Source: Stenocarpella maydis (lineage: Eukaryota; Ascomycota; Sordariomycetes; Diaporthales; Diaporthaceae). Taken from it: a stretch of DNA of 64,000 nt. A model generated the notes under the pieces. That model saw nothing but the letters and a program-made list of their open reading frames with translations, was not told the DNA's origin and did no database searches. A program made the position numbers and the translations under genes. This document shows, piece by piece, positions 1-12,185 of the stretch. The DNA is taken from the NCBI GenBank assembly GCA_002270565.1, contig NQMI01000012.1, positions 449,921 through 513,920 on the forward strand. Direction: 5' to 3'. The first letter of the stretch is position 1; the number at the start of each line of letters is the position of its first letter.

Positions 1-1607
1 CAATATTCGCCAACAGGTAGCCCAGTGCGAAGCTGTGCCCGACAATGTACCGCGGCCCGTCGTTGGCCCGGTAGAGCTGCGTTCCCAGGACCGCACCGCA
101 GTTTCCAATCGAGATCTGCATAGCATTCGCGATGGCTCGTTTGGTCTGGCCAGAGACGTTGATAGCCGGCCAGGACAGGGCCAAGGCGGTGGCTGGGTAG
201 ATCCCGCCGGCGGCGAAGAATGTCCCTAGGTAGTGGATCCCGGGCCTGCCAACTGGATCGGTGTTCGCGAGCAGGATGATGTAACCTATTGCTCCAAAGG
301 CAGCTGACCCAGCTACAAAGATGGCGCGCTTTTTTAGCTTTTCGGAGAGAATTGCCACGGCGAGGGTGGTGATGAAAGCAAAGGCATACGGGGGAATGGT
401 CAGGAGCTGAGCCCTAGCTGCTGTGTATCCAAGTGACTTGATGATACTCGGCTATGATCATAGTCAGCAAGCCTGCCGAGATGACGGTAAAATACATGTG
501 TTACATACCAGGAAGAGAGAATACGTGTATAGGGGAAGGCTCATTGTGTGAAACGCAAAGCCATAAAGCCAGCACTTGGGGTCTTTGAGCGCCTTGTTGA
601 CGTTACCCCAGGTGAAAACCTCGTCGTGAGTCGAGTCACTGTCGGCGGAGAGTCTGACTCGGATCACAGCTCGTTCCTTCTCGGTCAGGAAACCGGCAGT
701 ATCAGGGTAGTTGTAGATGAACCAGTATGCAGAAACTGCGACTACAATCGTTGCGAGACCCTCCTATAGCGGTGATACTAGGTCAGCAAATACTTGGACG
801 ATTCGAGCTACTCATCACTCTTTTTGAATCCGAATGGGCATCGTACGAGGATGAAAATCCATTCCCAGCCGTTCGACCAGACAATTCCTGCCATGAAACT
901 GATTCCCTGAATTGATTGTTAGTTCGGAGTGTTAGTTTTGGCGTGACGAATGTCTCTTTGGCTTACATAGGCCAGGATACCACCAAAAGACCCGGCAAGT
1001 GCTGCGGCACTAAAGAAGAGCGATATGCGATATTGCCTTTCGCGTCGTCTGTACCACATTGAGAAATAATACACCACTGGTGCCAGCCACGTCAGCTGCA
1101 TTTCGATGCTTAGTAAAGCGAAGCATCACAATACCCACCACCTGGGAACAGGCCAGACTCAGTGACGCCTAGGAAAAACCGGGCGACAAAGAAACCAGCA
1201 AGGTTATGGACAACGCCAAGCAGGGTAGCAACGATTCCCCACGCGATCGTAAGAGTAGGTAGCCACAGCCGCGGCGAGGTCCTCTTCAGAATGATGTTAC
1301 ACGGTATTTCGAACAGGACGTAACCGATAAAGTATAACGTTAGGCCAGTCAGATACTGGTTGCCAGTCATTCCCAGGTCGTCAGCGAGACCCTCAATCCG
1401 GGCGTTGGCGACATTGCTTCGGTCTAGGAAGGAAAGCAGGTACAGGACCCCCACGGCTGGCAGGAGACGAATGTCCAGCTTCCTGAGAAGCGCATTCTCG
1501 TTGATGCTGACGGTGCCGGCTTCTTCATTGTCAGATGAGGAGCCGGGGCCGGCTCCCTGCTTCTCCTCCACTTTGTCGTCGCGGTACTGAACGCCTTGTT
1601 CCGCCAT
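1..1607 (-). CDS. Dal5/TNA1-like MFS transporter (anion:cation symporter family), C-terminus beyond window
   Basis: Major facilitator permease, by family expected to import organic anions such as allantoate, nicotinate or other vitamins at the plasma membrane; the substrate cannot be read from sequence. Five exons are supported by GT-AG introns that restore one frame: 1607-1139, 1076-967, 906-847, 763-509 and 451 to beyond position 1. The N-terminus is a charged cytosolic tail followed by RKLDIRLLPAVGVLYLLSFL and the DRSNVANA signature typical of the Dal5 group; VESGLFPG falls at the exon 1/2 join, followed by SMWYRRRERQYRISLFFS. Later exons give helices ending in LGTQLYRANDGPRY, the usual region near helices 9-11. 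The start at 1607 gives the family-typical N-tail. The stop lies off the left edge, so the gene is partial. It is divergent from the sirtuin gene. Confidence 0.87.
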
Positions 1608-4600
1608 CTTGGCGGGGACGGATGGCCGGCAGGCTCTGGATATGAATATGGGCAGAGCGGGCTAACCCTCTGGAGGGGGCCGGTGGATATCAGAACGTCA
1701 AGGTGCGGCGTTGGACAGAAAATCGTGTCGTACATGGGACATGACTCGAAAACTAGACGCCGAGCTGCAGTGATTCAGATTATGCAGGTGAGGGCAGCAC
1801 GCCCGAGATTTATCAAGTTGATTGTTCCGGTTCCGGTACCTGAAGCGGGCGACCCAGTAGTTTGGAATAGTGGGAAACCCCTACGCGAGCATGCGCCCTC
1901 CTTCCTATCAGTTGGGTTATCCATCATCGCTAGGGGCGATGGCGACATCCGTGGATGATGTAGTGCTATTGGAACTGTAATATGTGATTGGCGGGCCCTG
2001 TCATGCCGCCGTTGCGTGCTCAACTCAATGTTGACAGGGGTTCGAGGCAGATCAGAATCGGAGAGAGCAGCAGTGATGAGTCTGAAACCCCCATGCCGCA
2101 GAAATGTGCAGCGAAAATGAACATACTTTCTGTCATCAAGATTGATGAGCCTTGCTGATGTTTCGCTTACTACACGCTGTTCTGGCGGCTGTGTGAAAAG
2201 TGTTGACGTTCCGTCCACGTGGGATGGGTTCCGGTCACGAGCATCTCGATTAGCCGCTTGGGACTGTCATATTTGGAGAGCTTGTGCAAATCCAGCACGA
2301 GCCGCAGTCTTAAGCCAGGATTGTCCCTCTTGGCTCTCGCGGTAGGTCGCGTTTTGCCAACCCCCTCCTCCGTTACCTTCACCTCACTGGAAGCCTCGCC
2401 ATTCCGACATTGAATGCAGTCCCCAGCGCCTGCAATCTTCGGCCCAGGCGAGATTGGGTTCCTCTGAGCGAGTGTGATACATTGATTACTTGTGCAAGCT
2501 TCAGTATATTGTTCATGATCGGCTTGCTCGAGCACGCTGGCATTGGTTTCTTCGGCACGACGAGCGTCAAGAACTTGTGGGAATCAAGGCCACGGCGCGA
2601 TAAGCAGCATCTTGTCGGTCGTGGAGCGGGACAAACGCGCGAGCAAGATAACTGCGTGGGTGACTAACGGACTTGGCGCACGGCCAGGGAGGATCCATTG
2701 CATGAGGGTTTCATTTGCCATTTTGTTGTCCTTCAAGGCTTCCTGCTGACCAGCTGGGACTCATACCATCAATAGCGCGGATCTGGACGGGGATGGCATT
2801 ATTTGCATTGCTCAATAGTAATAAACCGAATGAAGACATGGAATTTGTGTGTGTGGCTACTTGCCTCATGTTTAATCTATTGTCACGAGAGGGGATACAG
2901 AGACAAGGCAGCTGTCCTCAATACGTCAATTAAGGTTAAGTCGGCGCTACCTTCTATGTAAGGGGGAAGGTTTGGAGGGGTTCGAGGAAGAAGGTTTAAG
3001 TCCTAGAGGGTGTGGGCGAGTGGGCCTTACTGAATGACTAAGCAGCAAGTGGGGCCCCAATCACCCACGCACACACACTCACATCTATCAGTTCAAGCTT
3101 TTTTTTTATATTCTTATATTTTTGTTTGTATTTTACTTCTTATTTCGTTTCATTGTTTATCATTTTATCATTTTACTACTAAATAATTTTTTTTTAAAGT
3201 TTTTAATTAATTTTAATTCTTTTCGAATTTCCATTGCTGGCTGGCTGTCTGTCATTGGATGGATGGCCTTGTTGGTAGTTCCCAACTCAGAGATCCTTGG
3301 TTGCAGGTTATCAGCTATCTTTCGGTGATTCCTGTCTACAATATGTGATGTTGACTTAGCACGGCTGAGAGTGCAGAAGGCTGCACAGGTCGCAAGAGCC
3401 GTTTGAACCATAAGGCAGGATAAAGTACCAAGCAGCCATATGAGCAGCAGATTGGAACACATGAAAGAGCAAGTGGATTGATGTTGTGAGAATATGGCCT
3501 AAAGAGTACTAGTTATTTGCTGCATATCATGAGCGGCACCCATGATGGGAGTGATGTCCTCAGGAGAGGCAGAGTCATGTAGCCAGTATGCACAAGTTGG
3601 GTTGGTCTGACATGACCATGGAAGTATAGTGTCAGCTTTGAACATTTGAGAGATATAACAGAGCAAATGAGTAGGGACGTTACACCTGCCACCCCAGACC
3701 TGCTCTTCCAATTCCTAGCTCGGATGGGGCATTGAGGGGGAGGGTGGACATGAGCTCAGGAAATTTGAGGCTGGACGCTAACTTAAGGATAGACGCTGGT
3801 CTTTCACTCAGCAGTGTGTTGGCGACATTGGTGTGCAAAACAAAGTGTGCACCGGTATTGTTGTGTCTGGGCCGGAGAGCTGAAGCGGAGGCTGATGTGT
3901 TGAGTGTGCGTGTTCGGCAACACCCGAAAGCCGCCCTCCCGCAGTGTAGGACCAACTGGGACGAACAGTGGGGAACATGGACAGGGGAAGGGTCCCGGCC
4001 TCTCTAGCGCGTTGTGGAGGAACTCCAAAGAGCTGGGTGCTGTCGATGGCCTGTGCGGGGATGTATGTTTTCGGCTACATGTTGCTCGCGCGTACATTCA
4101 GAGGACAAGCCACCACCACTCCCTCCAACATGAACCTGGCATCTTTGTCCGATTGACACCAGCAGCAACAACAGCAGCTCCGTGCTCCTTGTTTCCGATC
4201 CAGCTCGCTCACCCCACCAGTATTCTAGCTACCTCCTCCCCCAGGCAAGAAAGCTCTTCCTATATAACAACCCAGTACCCGCCCGACGCGGTGCCTCGAC
4301 TTCAGACCCTTGTCTCCTGCAACCCACGCGCCTTCACCGCTGACAGCGACGACGACAACGACAGCACCCGCACCCAAAACGCTCACGGGAGTAGCTTACT
4401 ATCATCTATGGCCCCGAGGCCCCAATTGGCTTCAACCAGCCCCCTCTCGGCCCCTGTCATTCCGGATCGTTGCCGGTAAGAACCATCGGCTGAGCCGAGT
4501 CTCTCGGAGCCGAGACAGCCTCGAGCTAATAATAACGACACCCACGCCACCACTGGCCTCGAGCACTGCATAAAGACCGGATAATCTTCCTAACGGGGCC

Positions 4601-5024
4601 AATTTTCTGGTGACATCTTCGGGTACCGGCCTCAGCTACCCTTGTCGGTGGCAGAAGCCGTCAGAGGGATTCCGTGGCGTGACATCCCCACTGCCAGCGG
4701 GATAAGAAAAGGCGACGACTGGTGTCAAGCAAACTCGCCGACAGACCGCGATCTGAGGCCACAGCACATGCTGGCCCGGCCGGGTACACGTTTAAAACTA
4801 CGGATGGACGAGGCGGGCATACAAAGCAGCCACAGATATATTCTCGCTAAAAGATTGGGAGGACCAAGACATATAGCCCTGGACCGCTCCCTGGGTCAGG
4901 GCCGTCCCTGTCGGTTAAGGGTCGTGGGAGACGGGCCACAAGAACGCGGGCAGTGTCCGCTGTTGTGGCGCTTTCTCTGCAAGGCGTCAGGTGCCGTCGC
5001 AAAGACCCGTTGCTACTTCACAAA
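1608..5024. other. 3.4 kb divergent spacer between transporter and sirtuin genes
   Basis: No open frame here resembles a protein I recognise; frames are short and overlap on both strands. It should hold the promoters of both divergent genes. The only compositional landmark is a T-rich, AT-rich block at about 3099-3232. The part from about 4080 to 5024 is C-rich with poly-pyrimidine runs, as expected for a fungal 5' leader of the sirtuin gene. Confidence 0.5.
3099..3232. repeat. T-rich/AT-rich low-complexity block
   Basis: About 130 bp composed almost wholly of T with interspersed A, in an otherwise GC-balanced spacer. It could be a poly(dT) promoter element or a decayed repeat; nothing else distinguishes these. 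Confidence 0.5.
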
Positions 5025-8000
5025 ATGCCCACGGTCCACGTCCAGGCTGGATCTGCAGCCCACCTTCAGGAAATCGCTGACTCGTTGTGGAAAGCGAAGA
5101 AAGTTGTTGTTGTAACAGGCGCCGGTATCAGCACCAACTCTGGAATTCCTGTGGGTGTTTCCGCTCGCACACATGCACATTTCACATGTGGGCCACTAAC
5201 AATAGCTACAGGACTTCCGCTCAGAAAATGGCTTGTATTCCATGATTCAAAGCCAATTTGATGCCGCTGCCAGATTGAATGGTACCAGGAACCGAGCAAA
5301 CGGTGTCTCACCATACGATAGTGGGGATGACTCGCGCCCTAAGAAGCGCAGAAAGACATCATTAGTCGGTGATAGCATAGAGGTCGGTGTCCCAAAGGTG
5401 GACAAGGACTCGACCGTGGAAGGCGACAGCATCAAGGTCTTGGGCCCAGAAGACACTCACATCTCAGACGCGAGCGAAGGGGGAAACCCGGAAGAACCGG
5501 CACACAAAGATGATACGAGGCCAAACGATGAGGTCGACCCTGGGAATGGGGGGAGCGACCCAGGAGACGAAGAGGCTGACCTGCTCACCGAGGAAGCAGT
5601 ACTGGCATGCGAATCTAGTATTCTTGAACCCGATGGGCAAAGAAGACTTCAGCACAAGACACGTCGTCAAGACCCATGCAGCAAGGATGCGCACGATGAC
5701 AGCGAAGCCAAGGATGGCCCCCTCGAGGATTCACAGGATCAGGCCCAAACCTTGCCTCCGGTATCCCTCTCTCGAAGGTCCTCGCGTCGTGGCTCTCCTG
5801 TCCCTCAGACGCGGACTACTTCTCAGCGGCATCGAGATACAGCATGCTCTGCGCGCAGTGCACCGAAATCTCCGAAATCCTCTTCAGATCCACATAATGC
5901 ATCATCGTCCGGATCCTCGACCCCCAAGCAAACCTCTTCCGACTCTGGGGCCCAAACAAACACATATAGCTCCCCTCTGTCTTCGCCTCCACCGATCCTT
6001 TCTGATCCTTATGGGGAAGCATTTCATCGTTCACCCACGGCTAGCAGCAGGTGTACTTCACCAGAGTCTGCATCTGATGCAGAGAACTCGCCCCCCTCCT
6101 CAAAACCCTTCCATTACTCTCAGACCTTCAAGCGCGCAAGCCTCTCGACCATGAAAGGGCGTGACCTTTTTGACGCCTCCATATGGTCAGATCCCGTTAA
6201 AACCTCCGTCTTCTACACCTTCGCCACCAATCTCCGCCAGAAATCAAAAGAAGCATACCCCACCGGCTCGCACCACTTCATCAGTCATCTTCGGGACTCT
6301 GGCAGGATGGTTCGATGTTACACTCAGAACATCGACCTTCTCGAGGACAAGGTGGGCTTGTCTACTCGCCTACTCCTTGGACCAGGGAGCAGATCACGAT
6401 TCTCTGTAAAAGCTTCGAAAGCAGCGGCTGCCGCTGCATTAGTGACGGCGACAGCAGCAACAGCAGCACCAGTAGCGAAATCAACAGCAACGGCAGCGGA
6501 CTCAGCTGCTCCGACGGCCTCATTCCCCTCCGATGGCACGGAATGCCCAGTACCAGTGGCTGAGACCTCCAACTCAACCGACAGGCGAAACCAAGAGCAA
6601 AAGGATGGCGCAAATGACACGGCAGAACCCATTGCGTCACACGAGGCAAAAGATCAATGCCAGAAAGCAGGCGCTCAAGCCGGTCCGTCATCTCCCGAGC
6701 CGGATCGAGGGGTAGAGTGCGTCTATCTCCACGGCTCGCTCCGCTCACTGCGCTGCTTCCAGTGCAGAGGCGTGATCGATTGGGACGAAGGTGATCGGGA
6801 GCTGCAGACCATGTCAGGTCATCAGCCACCCTGCCCTCGCTGTGAGGATGCGACTACCGCCAGGCAAGAAAAGGGAAAGCGTGCACTTGGCGTTGGAAAA
6901 TTGCGACCGGACATCGTCCTTTATGGCGAAGAACATCCCGAGTCACAGCGCATATCTGATATTATACAGCATGATCTGTCCCTCTCTCCGGACTTGCTAA
7001 TCATCATGGGCACTAGCCTCAAAGTCCATGGCCTCAAGACCGTTGTCAAGGAGTTTGCAAAGGCAATACACAACAAGAAGGACGGCAAAGTCATATTCGT
7101 GAACTACACAAAGCCCGCCGACAGCGTTTGGGCGGACACCATCGATTTTTGGGTGGAAATGGACTGTGACGCTTGGGTGCACGATCTAAAGGAGAAGAAG
7201 CCGATTATTTGGTCGCCACCCGGTACCGTTGACGATGAGTCTCGGAGCGCAAAGAGAAGACGCCGTACCAACCTTGAGCCGGAGAAGGCGGCAGCCAAGC
7301 GAGATATCAGGGGCGAGGGTGCCGTCGAGGCGTCTATCATCGAAACCAAAAGCACGGTCAAAAAGACCGAGAAAAAATGTCCACAGGCGGCCACGAAACC
7401 GCCTGCCGCACCCAAACCTGCGCCGAAGCGGCCAGTTTCTGAGCGAGAGCACAAGGATAACGGAGCATATTGGACGACCAAAATCATGGCAAATCTGGCC
7501 TTACTTAGTGGTCGCGAGGTGAAGAAGTACTCTACTGGATCAACGATATCTGCACCGGCGAAGAAATCCGTAGCAACCGGACACGCTGTTCCAAAGCCAG
7601 CAGAACCAGTCGCACAGAAAGAACCGCTGAGGAGGCGTCGTGGCCCACGCCTTAAGAACGCGAGGACCAGAAAGCCTGTCCCAACAATCGTCTCAGGCCG
7701 GGATGATGATGCTACTAATTCAGACATTACCCAGGATTCAGCCAGCGTCGGGACCGGCTCAGCTGAGGACCAGAAGCCCAGTGCTGGTGCGTCGCGTGCA
7801 GATGGCACCGATTTCAAACAGGAAATGACCACATCTGGCGGCGAGCCTCATGTTCTCGCCGTACCAAAGAAGGACCCAGATGTGAGAGTTGCAGACAGAC
7901 TGCCTTCGCAAGACTCAAGAGAGGACACGAAAGACGCAGGAGGAACCGGACAAGAGACCTCGGTGCCTGGCACGCATGAAAATCCTGATAATTTGGTTGA

Positions 8001-8898
8001 AAACAACTCGATCCTTGCGGCTGTTAAGTCAAATCACAGGATAAGGAAGCCCAAAGCAATCTTCGAGTCGGAACCCTTATCAGTCTCGAAATCAGGGCGG
8101 GGGACTCTCAGCTCTTCAGCAGGCAACGCAAAATCAAGGGCAAGGCCAACATCGCAAGGGAAGAAGGGCAAGGGCTCGGGCAAGGCCGTGAAAAGCGAAG
8201 CAGCTGGGGCCACTCGGGTAGAGAAAAGCGCTATCCTTCCGCCCCCACACCCTCTTCGTCGTCCGGCTTCACAGACTAACACGAGCAATCCTCCTGAGTC
8301 AAGACGGGACGGTACTCCCAATGGGGTTTATCGGTTGGCACCCCTTCACCCAGAGAACCTCGAGAGCTCTCAGTTCCAGAGGCAATACAGTGATTGGCCA
8401 TACCCTTTGGCCAAGCCCCTCGAACCGATCGTCATTGTAGAGGGCCCGCCTTCGGATATGTCGCCAACTTCGCCTCAATACTGGCAGCACCATGCGTTTC
8501 TCTTGAGGGATCCACAATTGAGAAACTTTGAAGGACCTTGCAGGGGTCTTGACTTTGTTGGTATAAAACCAGCAGCGCATCCAGATGATGAGGCCACTTT
8601 CGAGGACGTACCTGCAGCCGCTCTTCCGCCTTCCCAACTGGCCACCCAGCTAGCAATGATAACTGCACCTTTGTCGTACAGCTCGTCCGCGTTTGCCAGC
8701 GCGCCGGTCAGGATGCACCAAAGCTCGGTGACCATGGAGCCGCCACCGAATGCACAATCAATCCACGACAGCCCGAGCCGGCAGCTCCACCAGGAAGCCC
8801 ACCGGGAAACTCACCGGGACGAAGCTCTCGAGGCCGCGGCGGCTTTGAACCAACTCAGGAGCCCGCCTGTCTTCGACGAGAGGCGATTCAGGGTCTGA
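5025..8898 (+). CDS. Hst3/Hst4-type NAD-dependent histone deacetylase (sirtuin) with large inserts
   Basis: Class I sirtuin of the Hst3/Hst4 group, which in yeasts removes acetyl from histone H3 K56 in the nucleus after replication. Exons 5025-5150 and 5212-8898 (61 nt GT-AG intron, CTAAC branch site at about 5196) give 1270 residues. Exon 1 carries the NAD-binding GAGIS at residues 32-36; exon 2 opens with FRSENGLYS. TQNID is near residue 413, catalytic His in HGSL near 549, zinc cysteines as CFQC and CPRC about 23 residues apart, and GTSLKVHG further on. Odd points: about 310 residues of Ser/Pro/acidic sequence separate FRSENGLYS from KGRDLFDASIW, about 120 Ala-rich residues separate TQNID from HGSL, and about 500 residues of basic, disordered tail follow the domain. 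TQNID is followed by L where most sirtuins have G. The first ATG in frame, with A at -3, was chosen as start. Confidence 0.9.
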
Positions 8899-10385
8899 AA
8901 GGCTGCATCAAAAGGAAGTTTGAGCGTATGATATACTACAGTGATTCCAAAGGAGTTGTCGCCCATCTCGATGGAAAAGTACATGATGCAGTAGTGTAGC
9001 GGGGAGTATGTAGGAGTTGGATGATATTCAATCGGTTCAAGGTGGCCTTCAGGGTAGAATCATACCATGAGAATCAATAATGTCCAAGCATTCCTGCAAT
9101 AAAGAATCCAATAAAAATTTCACAGGAAGTGAAGAGATTATGACATGGCGGCAGGCATTAAGATGTGAAGCCCTTGGGGAGAACGTTTTCCTGACAAAAT
9201 GGTATCAATCCAACTCAAGACATACCGTTCTCGGACAGGTCATCAAGCCAGCCTGGTGTCTTACATCGTTATACGCGGTTGCGAGGCCGAAGCCAGACCG
9301 CAAGACTTGATTATGCCTTATACGTTAAATTGTGGGGTTTTGAGGCTGTCACGGACTGAGAGCGTGCGGCAGGTCGGTACGATGGACATTTAACTTTGAA
9401 ATCATGCGGCTCTTCTGGATGGCCTTGTGGCATGTTGGCGTGCAGCAAGTGGGCCGACGCGACTAGGGAGACTATGTTCTAGTCGATTTCGGTTTTAATC
9501 CGGTCACAATTCCTTTTTTTTAAAAAAAAAAAAGAAGTAGAAGAAGAAGAAGAAGAAGAATCTGCGGCGGCCCTTTCCTACAGTCATAACGCTCAAAGAT
9601 CCAGCGTTAGATAAGAAATGCAATACGTTCTAGTCAATGGAAACAATTGTGACTATCTAATCTTATTAAACTATTCAATGTCGGGCAATGAAAAATTCTA
9701 CACGTCATTTCTAAGACAAGTTCGTCAGGTCTGAACTGTAAAAAAAATAGTTGCTAGTTATTTCGATGCAAGTGCTGAGTAAAGTTATCATCGGTCACTA
9801 TAGGTCCAAAAGATGCAGAGCTGATTCTCGCAAACTGCGGACATAGTGGAGGGCTGGGAAGGGAATCTTGCTGAAGCTGAACGAAGGGGTATTGTCAGGG
9901 AGTGGCCCGCCGTAACCACTATACTAACAGACCAAAAGATCAAGCAATGACGGGTCTTCCCTGTCACCCGGTGGGTCGGGCTATAATGCAGACTTCTTTG
10001 ACAGGTATCTTCGGACGCCAGCCTTTGTAGTGGATGACGAGCTGTTCTGGGAGCAGGCCCGTTTGGACTTTGTTTACCGAGCCCTCGTTTCTGCTAAGCT
10101 AAGAGGTAGATAAGAACGACCTGATCCAGACCAATTGAGGTGCTCGATTGGCAACCATAGCCGCGAATCTTTAGAAAACTGGGGAACAGCCTGCGGGCCG
10201 AGCAGGATTGGATATTTTGAGTATGGCTCTCAGTTCTTCATGAAGATAATACATGTGGAAACAAGATGGCTCTAGTGCAGTTTGAGCAATAATGGACTGC
10301 AAGGACCAGCATGCTAGACAAGAATATGCAAGCAAATTACTAGATGATATGCAGAGAGATACCCCTCAATCACCCACATTATCAT
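8899..10385. other. Gene-free spacer, sirtuin 3' side to AA9 pseudogene 3' side
   Basis: No coding stretch recognised. Contains an A-run followed by an AAG microsatellite (about 9522-9560). The first 200 bases probably serve as the 3' UTR of the sirtuin gene. Confidence 0.5.
9522..9560. repeat. A-run and (AAG)n microsatellite
   Basis: Twelve A residues followed by tandem AAG triplets to 9560. Simple repeat, no coding role seen. Confidence 0.85.
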
Positions 10386-11498
10386 CTAGCAAGTGAAAAC
10401 AGCTGGGCCAGGGACCTTGTATGTCGTTGCTGGAGAATGTCAGCCGGGATATTCCTGCAGTATATCAGTGCCCAATGCTTTTACTCACCCTTGTAATCAT
10501 CATATGTGATTCCAGGATCGCTGCCCTTATAAGCACCAGGGAAGGCAACGAGATTGCTTGGGGTGGTCGATCCGCTGCCTGTAACTTTGAGTTGACGGCA
10601 TCCTGGATATACTTGTGCCCCTGGGTTCGCATATGCCGAGTGTAAGGCAATGATCTCGTGGCGTACGAGGTAGTATCCTGCCTTGAGGCATGAGGGGATC
10701 GTGTATTTGACTCCGGCATTGCCAGCAACCATTAGGGAAGTTTAGACGGTAATTAGGCTGGTCATCTGCTATACCCTACCCGATCAGGAGAATAGGCTTA
10801 CATCAGCCCATGTGTTTGAAGTGCCACTGCGGCCCCCTTCAGCGATCTTAAATCACACGGCACTGTGGGAATGTTATATGTTAGTTGTTAATATGGAGGG
10901 CCGCAGTCCGAGTGGCAATGTATTTTTACCCACTTTATACCAGGTTGATGGTTTTGACACCCAGCATCCGGGCAACGGGCCATATACGTGATTACTGGCC
11001 CTACATGTGAGTCTGGCCATAATGTCCAGTAGAGCGTGAACGTCGAGCCTGCGGCGGCGGTTGCATGGAGCGCAGCAGGCTGGCTGCCTACGACACCACC
11101 ATCTGTATACCCACCGCATTGGACGTCAGCATAAGTGACATCGGTCACGGGCCCGTTGCCTTGGATAGCTCGAGAGATCCTTTGAGGCTGCATGGAATAA
11201 AAGCCAGTGGGTAACTGCATGCATAGTAGTTGAGGGGGTGATTTACCGGTGTAGAATAATACGGGTCAGAGTAGGCTTATCGTGATTGTCAATAACAGAA
11301 GCCCCAATAATTTCAGCAGAGTCGACGTGGGCTGACTCACGTTGGTAGAACTGAACACTGTTAGTACTTTTGGTCCAAGCCAGACTGTAGGCTTTGTATC
11401 CATGCCTGGTAAGAGATTCCTCCAATAGTTCCATTATCGACGTATCCATGAGCAGCGACCGAAGCAGCAAAGCTCAAGAGGAATGTGAGGGTCTTCAT
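10386..11498 (-). pseudogene. Broken AA9 lytic polysaccharide monooxygenase gene
   Basis: AA9 enzymes are secreted copper enzymes that oxidatively cleave cellulose. The minus strand shows a signal peptide ending AASVAA followed directly by the copper-binding His (HGYVDNGTIGG), then [15 protein letters not shown], the second His in [12 protein letters not shown], the C-terminal SCLKAGYYLVRHEIIALH, the axial Tyr in GAQVYPGC and a final VPGPAVFTC before TAG at 10388-10386. Introns are visible but the gene cannot be spliced into one frame: a four-base GCAT surplus follows GGISYQ in exon 1, the tryptophan codon expected before FKIAEGG is TGA, and no acceptor AG sits before LMVAGNAG (an in-frame TAA precedes it). 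A foldback element lies 8 bp upstream of the ATG. Copper ligands survive, so loss looks fairly recent. Alternative: assembly errors, but three independent defects argue against it. Confidence 0.82.
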
Positions 11499-11505
11499 GA
11501 CGTGA

Positions 11506-12185
11506 AACTTAGTCGGTCATAGTTCACCCACCCAGCTATTTGTGTGGGCGCACCCAGTATAAGAAATTAAGCGTATAGCACACCACAAATTCTTATACCT
11601 CCCCCCCTCTCAAGCCCCTCCACACCCCACCAAGCGCCCAAAGGAAGGCCCTCCATATATACCTAAAGGAAGCCCCTCCACATGCCTAGAGGAAGGCCCT
11701 TCACGCACGCTTAGAGGAAGGCCTTCTATGCGCGCGTAGTAGAAGGCCCTTCACGTGCTCCTTTAAAAGTCCTTCATCTAGATATATAAAGGGCCTTCCT
11801 CTAGGTATATTAAGGGGCTTCCTTTAGGTATATATGGAAGGCCTTTCTTTAGGCGCATATAGAGGGCCTTCCTTTAGGCGTGTGGAGGGGCTTTCTTTAG
11901 GTATATATAGAGGGCCTTCCTCTAGGCGTATGCTGGGTGTATAAAGGGCGCGTAGAGGGCCTAGAGGGTTAGAGTAGGCCTTTTATATGGGCTTTCCATA
12001 CACTTAGTGGACTTTCCACGCACCTAGCTAAGGGTAAGGTGGGGCCTAATGCGAGGTTAAAGAGCTGGCAGTATAAGACAACTAGGTGCGCTATACGCTT
12101 GATTCCTTATACTGGGTGCGCCCACACAAATAGCTGGGTGGGTAAACACAGAAAGCTGGGTGGGTGAACCATGACCGAACTTAGT
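11506..12185. mobile_element. 664 bp foldback/MITE-like element with 8-bp target duplication
   Basis: The element spans 11514-12177 and is flanked by the identical octamer AACTTAGT at 11506-11513 and 12178-12185. Both ends read CGGTCAT(A/G)GTTCACCCACC inward; the inverted repeats extend about 70 bp (11514-11584 against 12085-12177), the right copy carrying an extra 22 bp that duplicates the ACCCACCCAGC module. The interior has no coding capacity; it is an array of about 25-30 bp units containing AGGAAGGCCCTCC in one orientation on the left and its complement on the right, so most of the element can fold on itself. Eight-base duplications are typical of hAT-superfamily transposition (family knowledge); assignment to hAT is inference since no transposase is present. 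Confidence 0.85.
11640..11935. repeat. Subterminal palindromic repeat array inside the foldback element
   Basis: At least ten degenerate copies of a 25-30 bp unit (core AGGAAGGCCCT plus an AT-rich TATATACCTA spacer). Copies left of about 11770 point one way, copies to the right point the other, forming nested hairpins. Such subterminal repeats often serve as transposase binding sites in hAT elements; that role is inferred. Confidence 0.75.
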
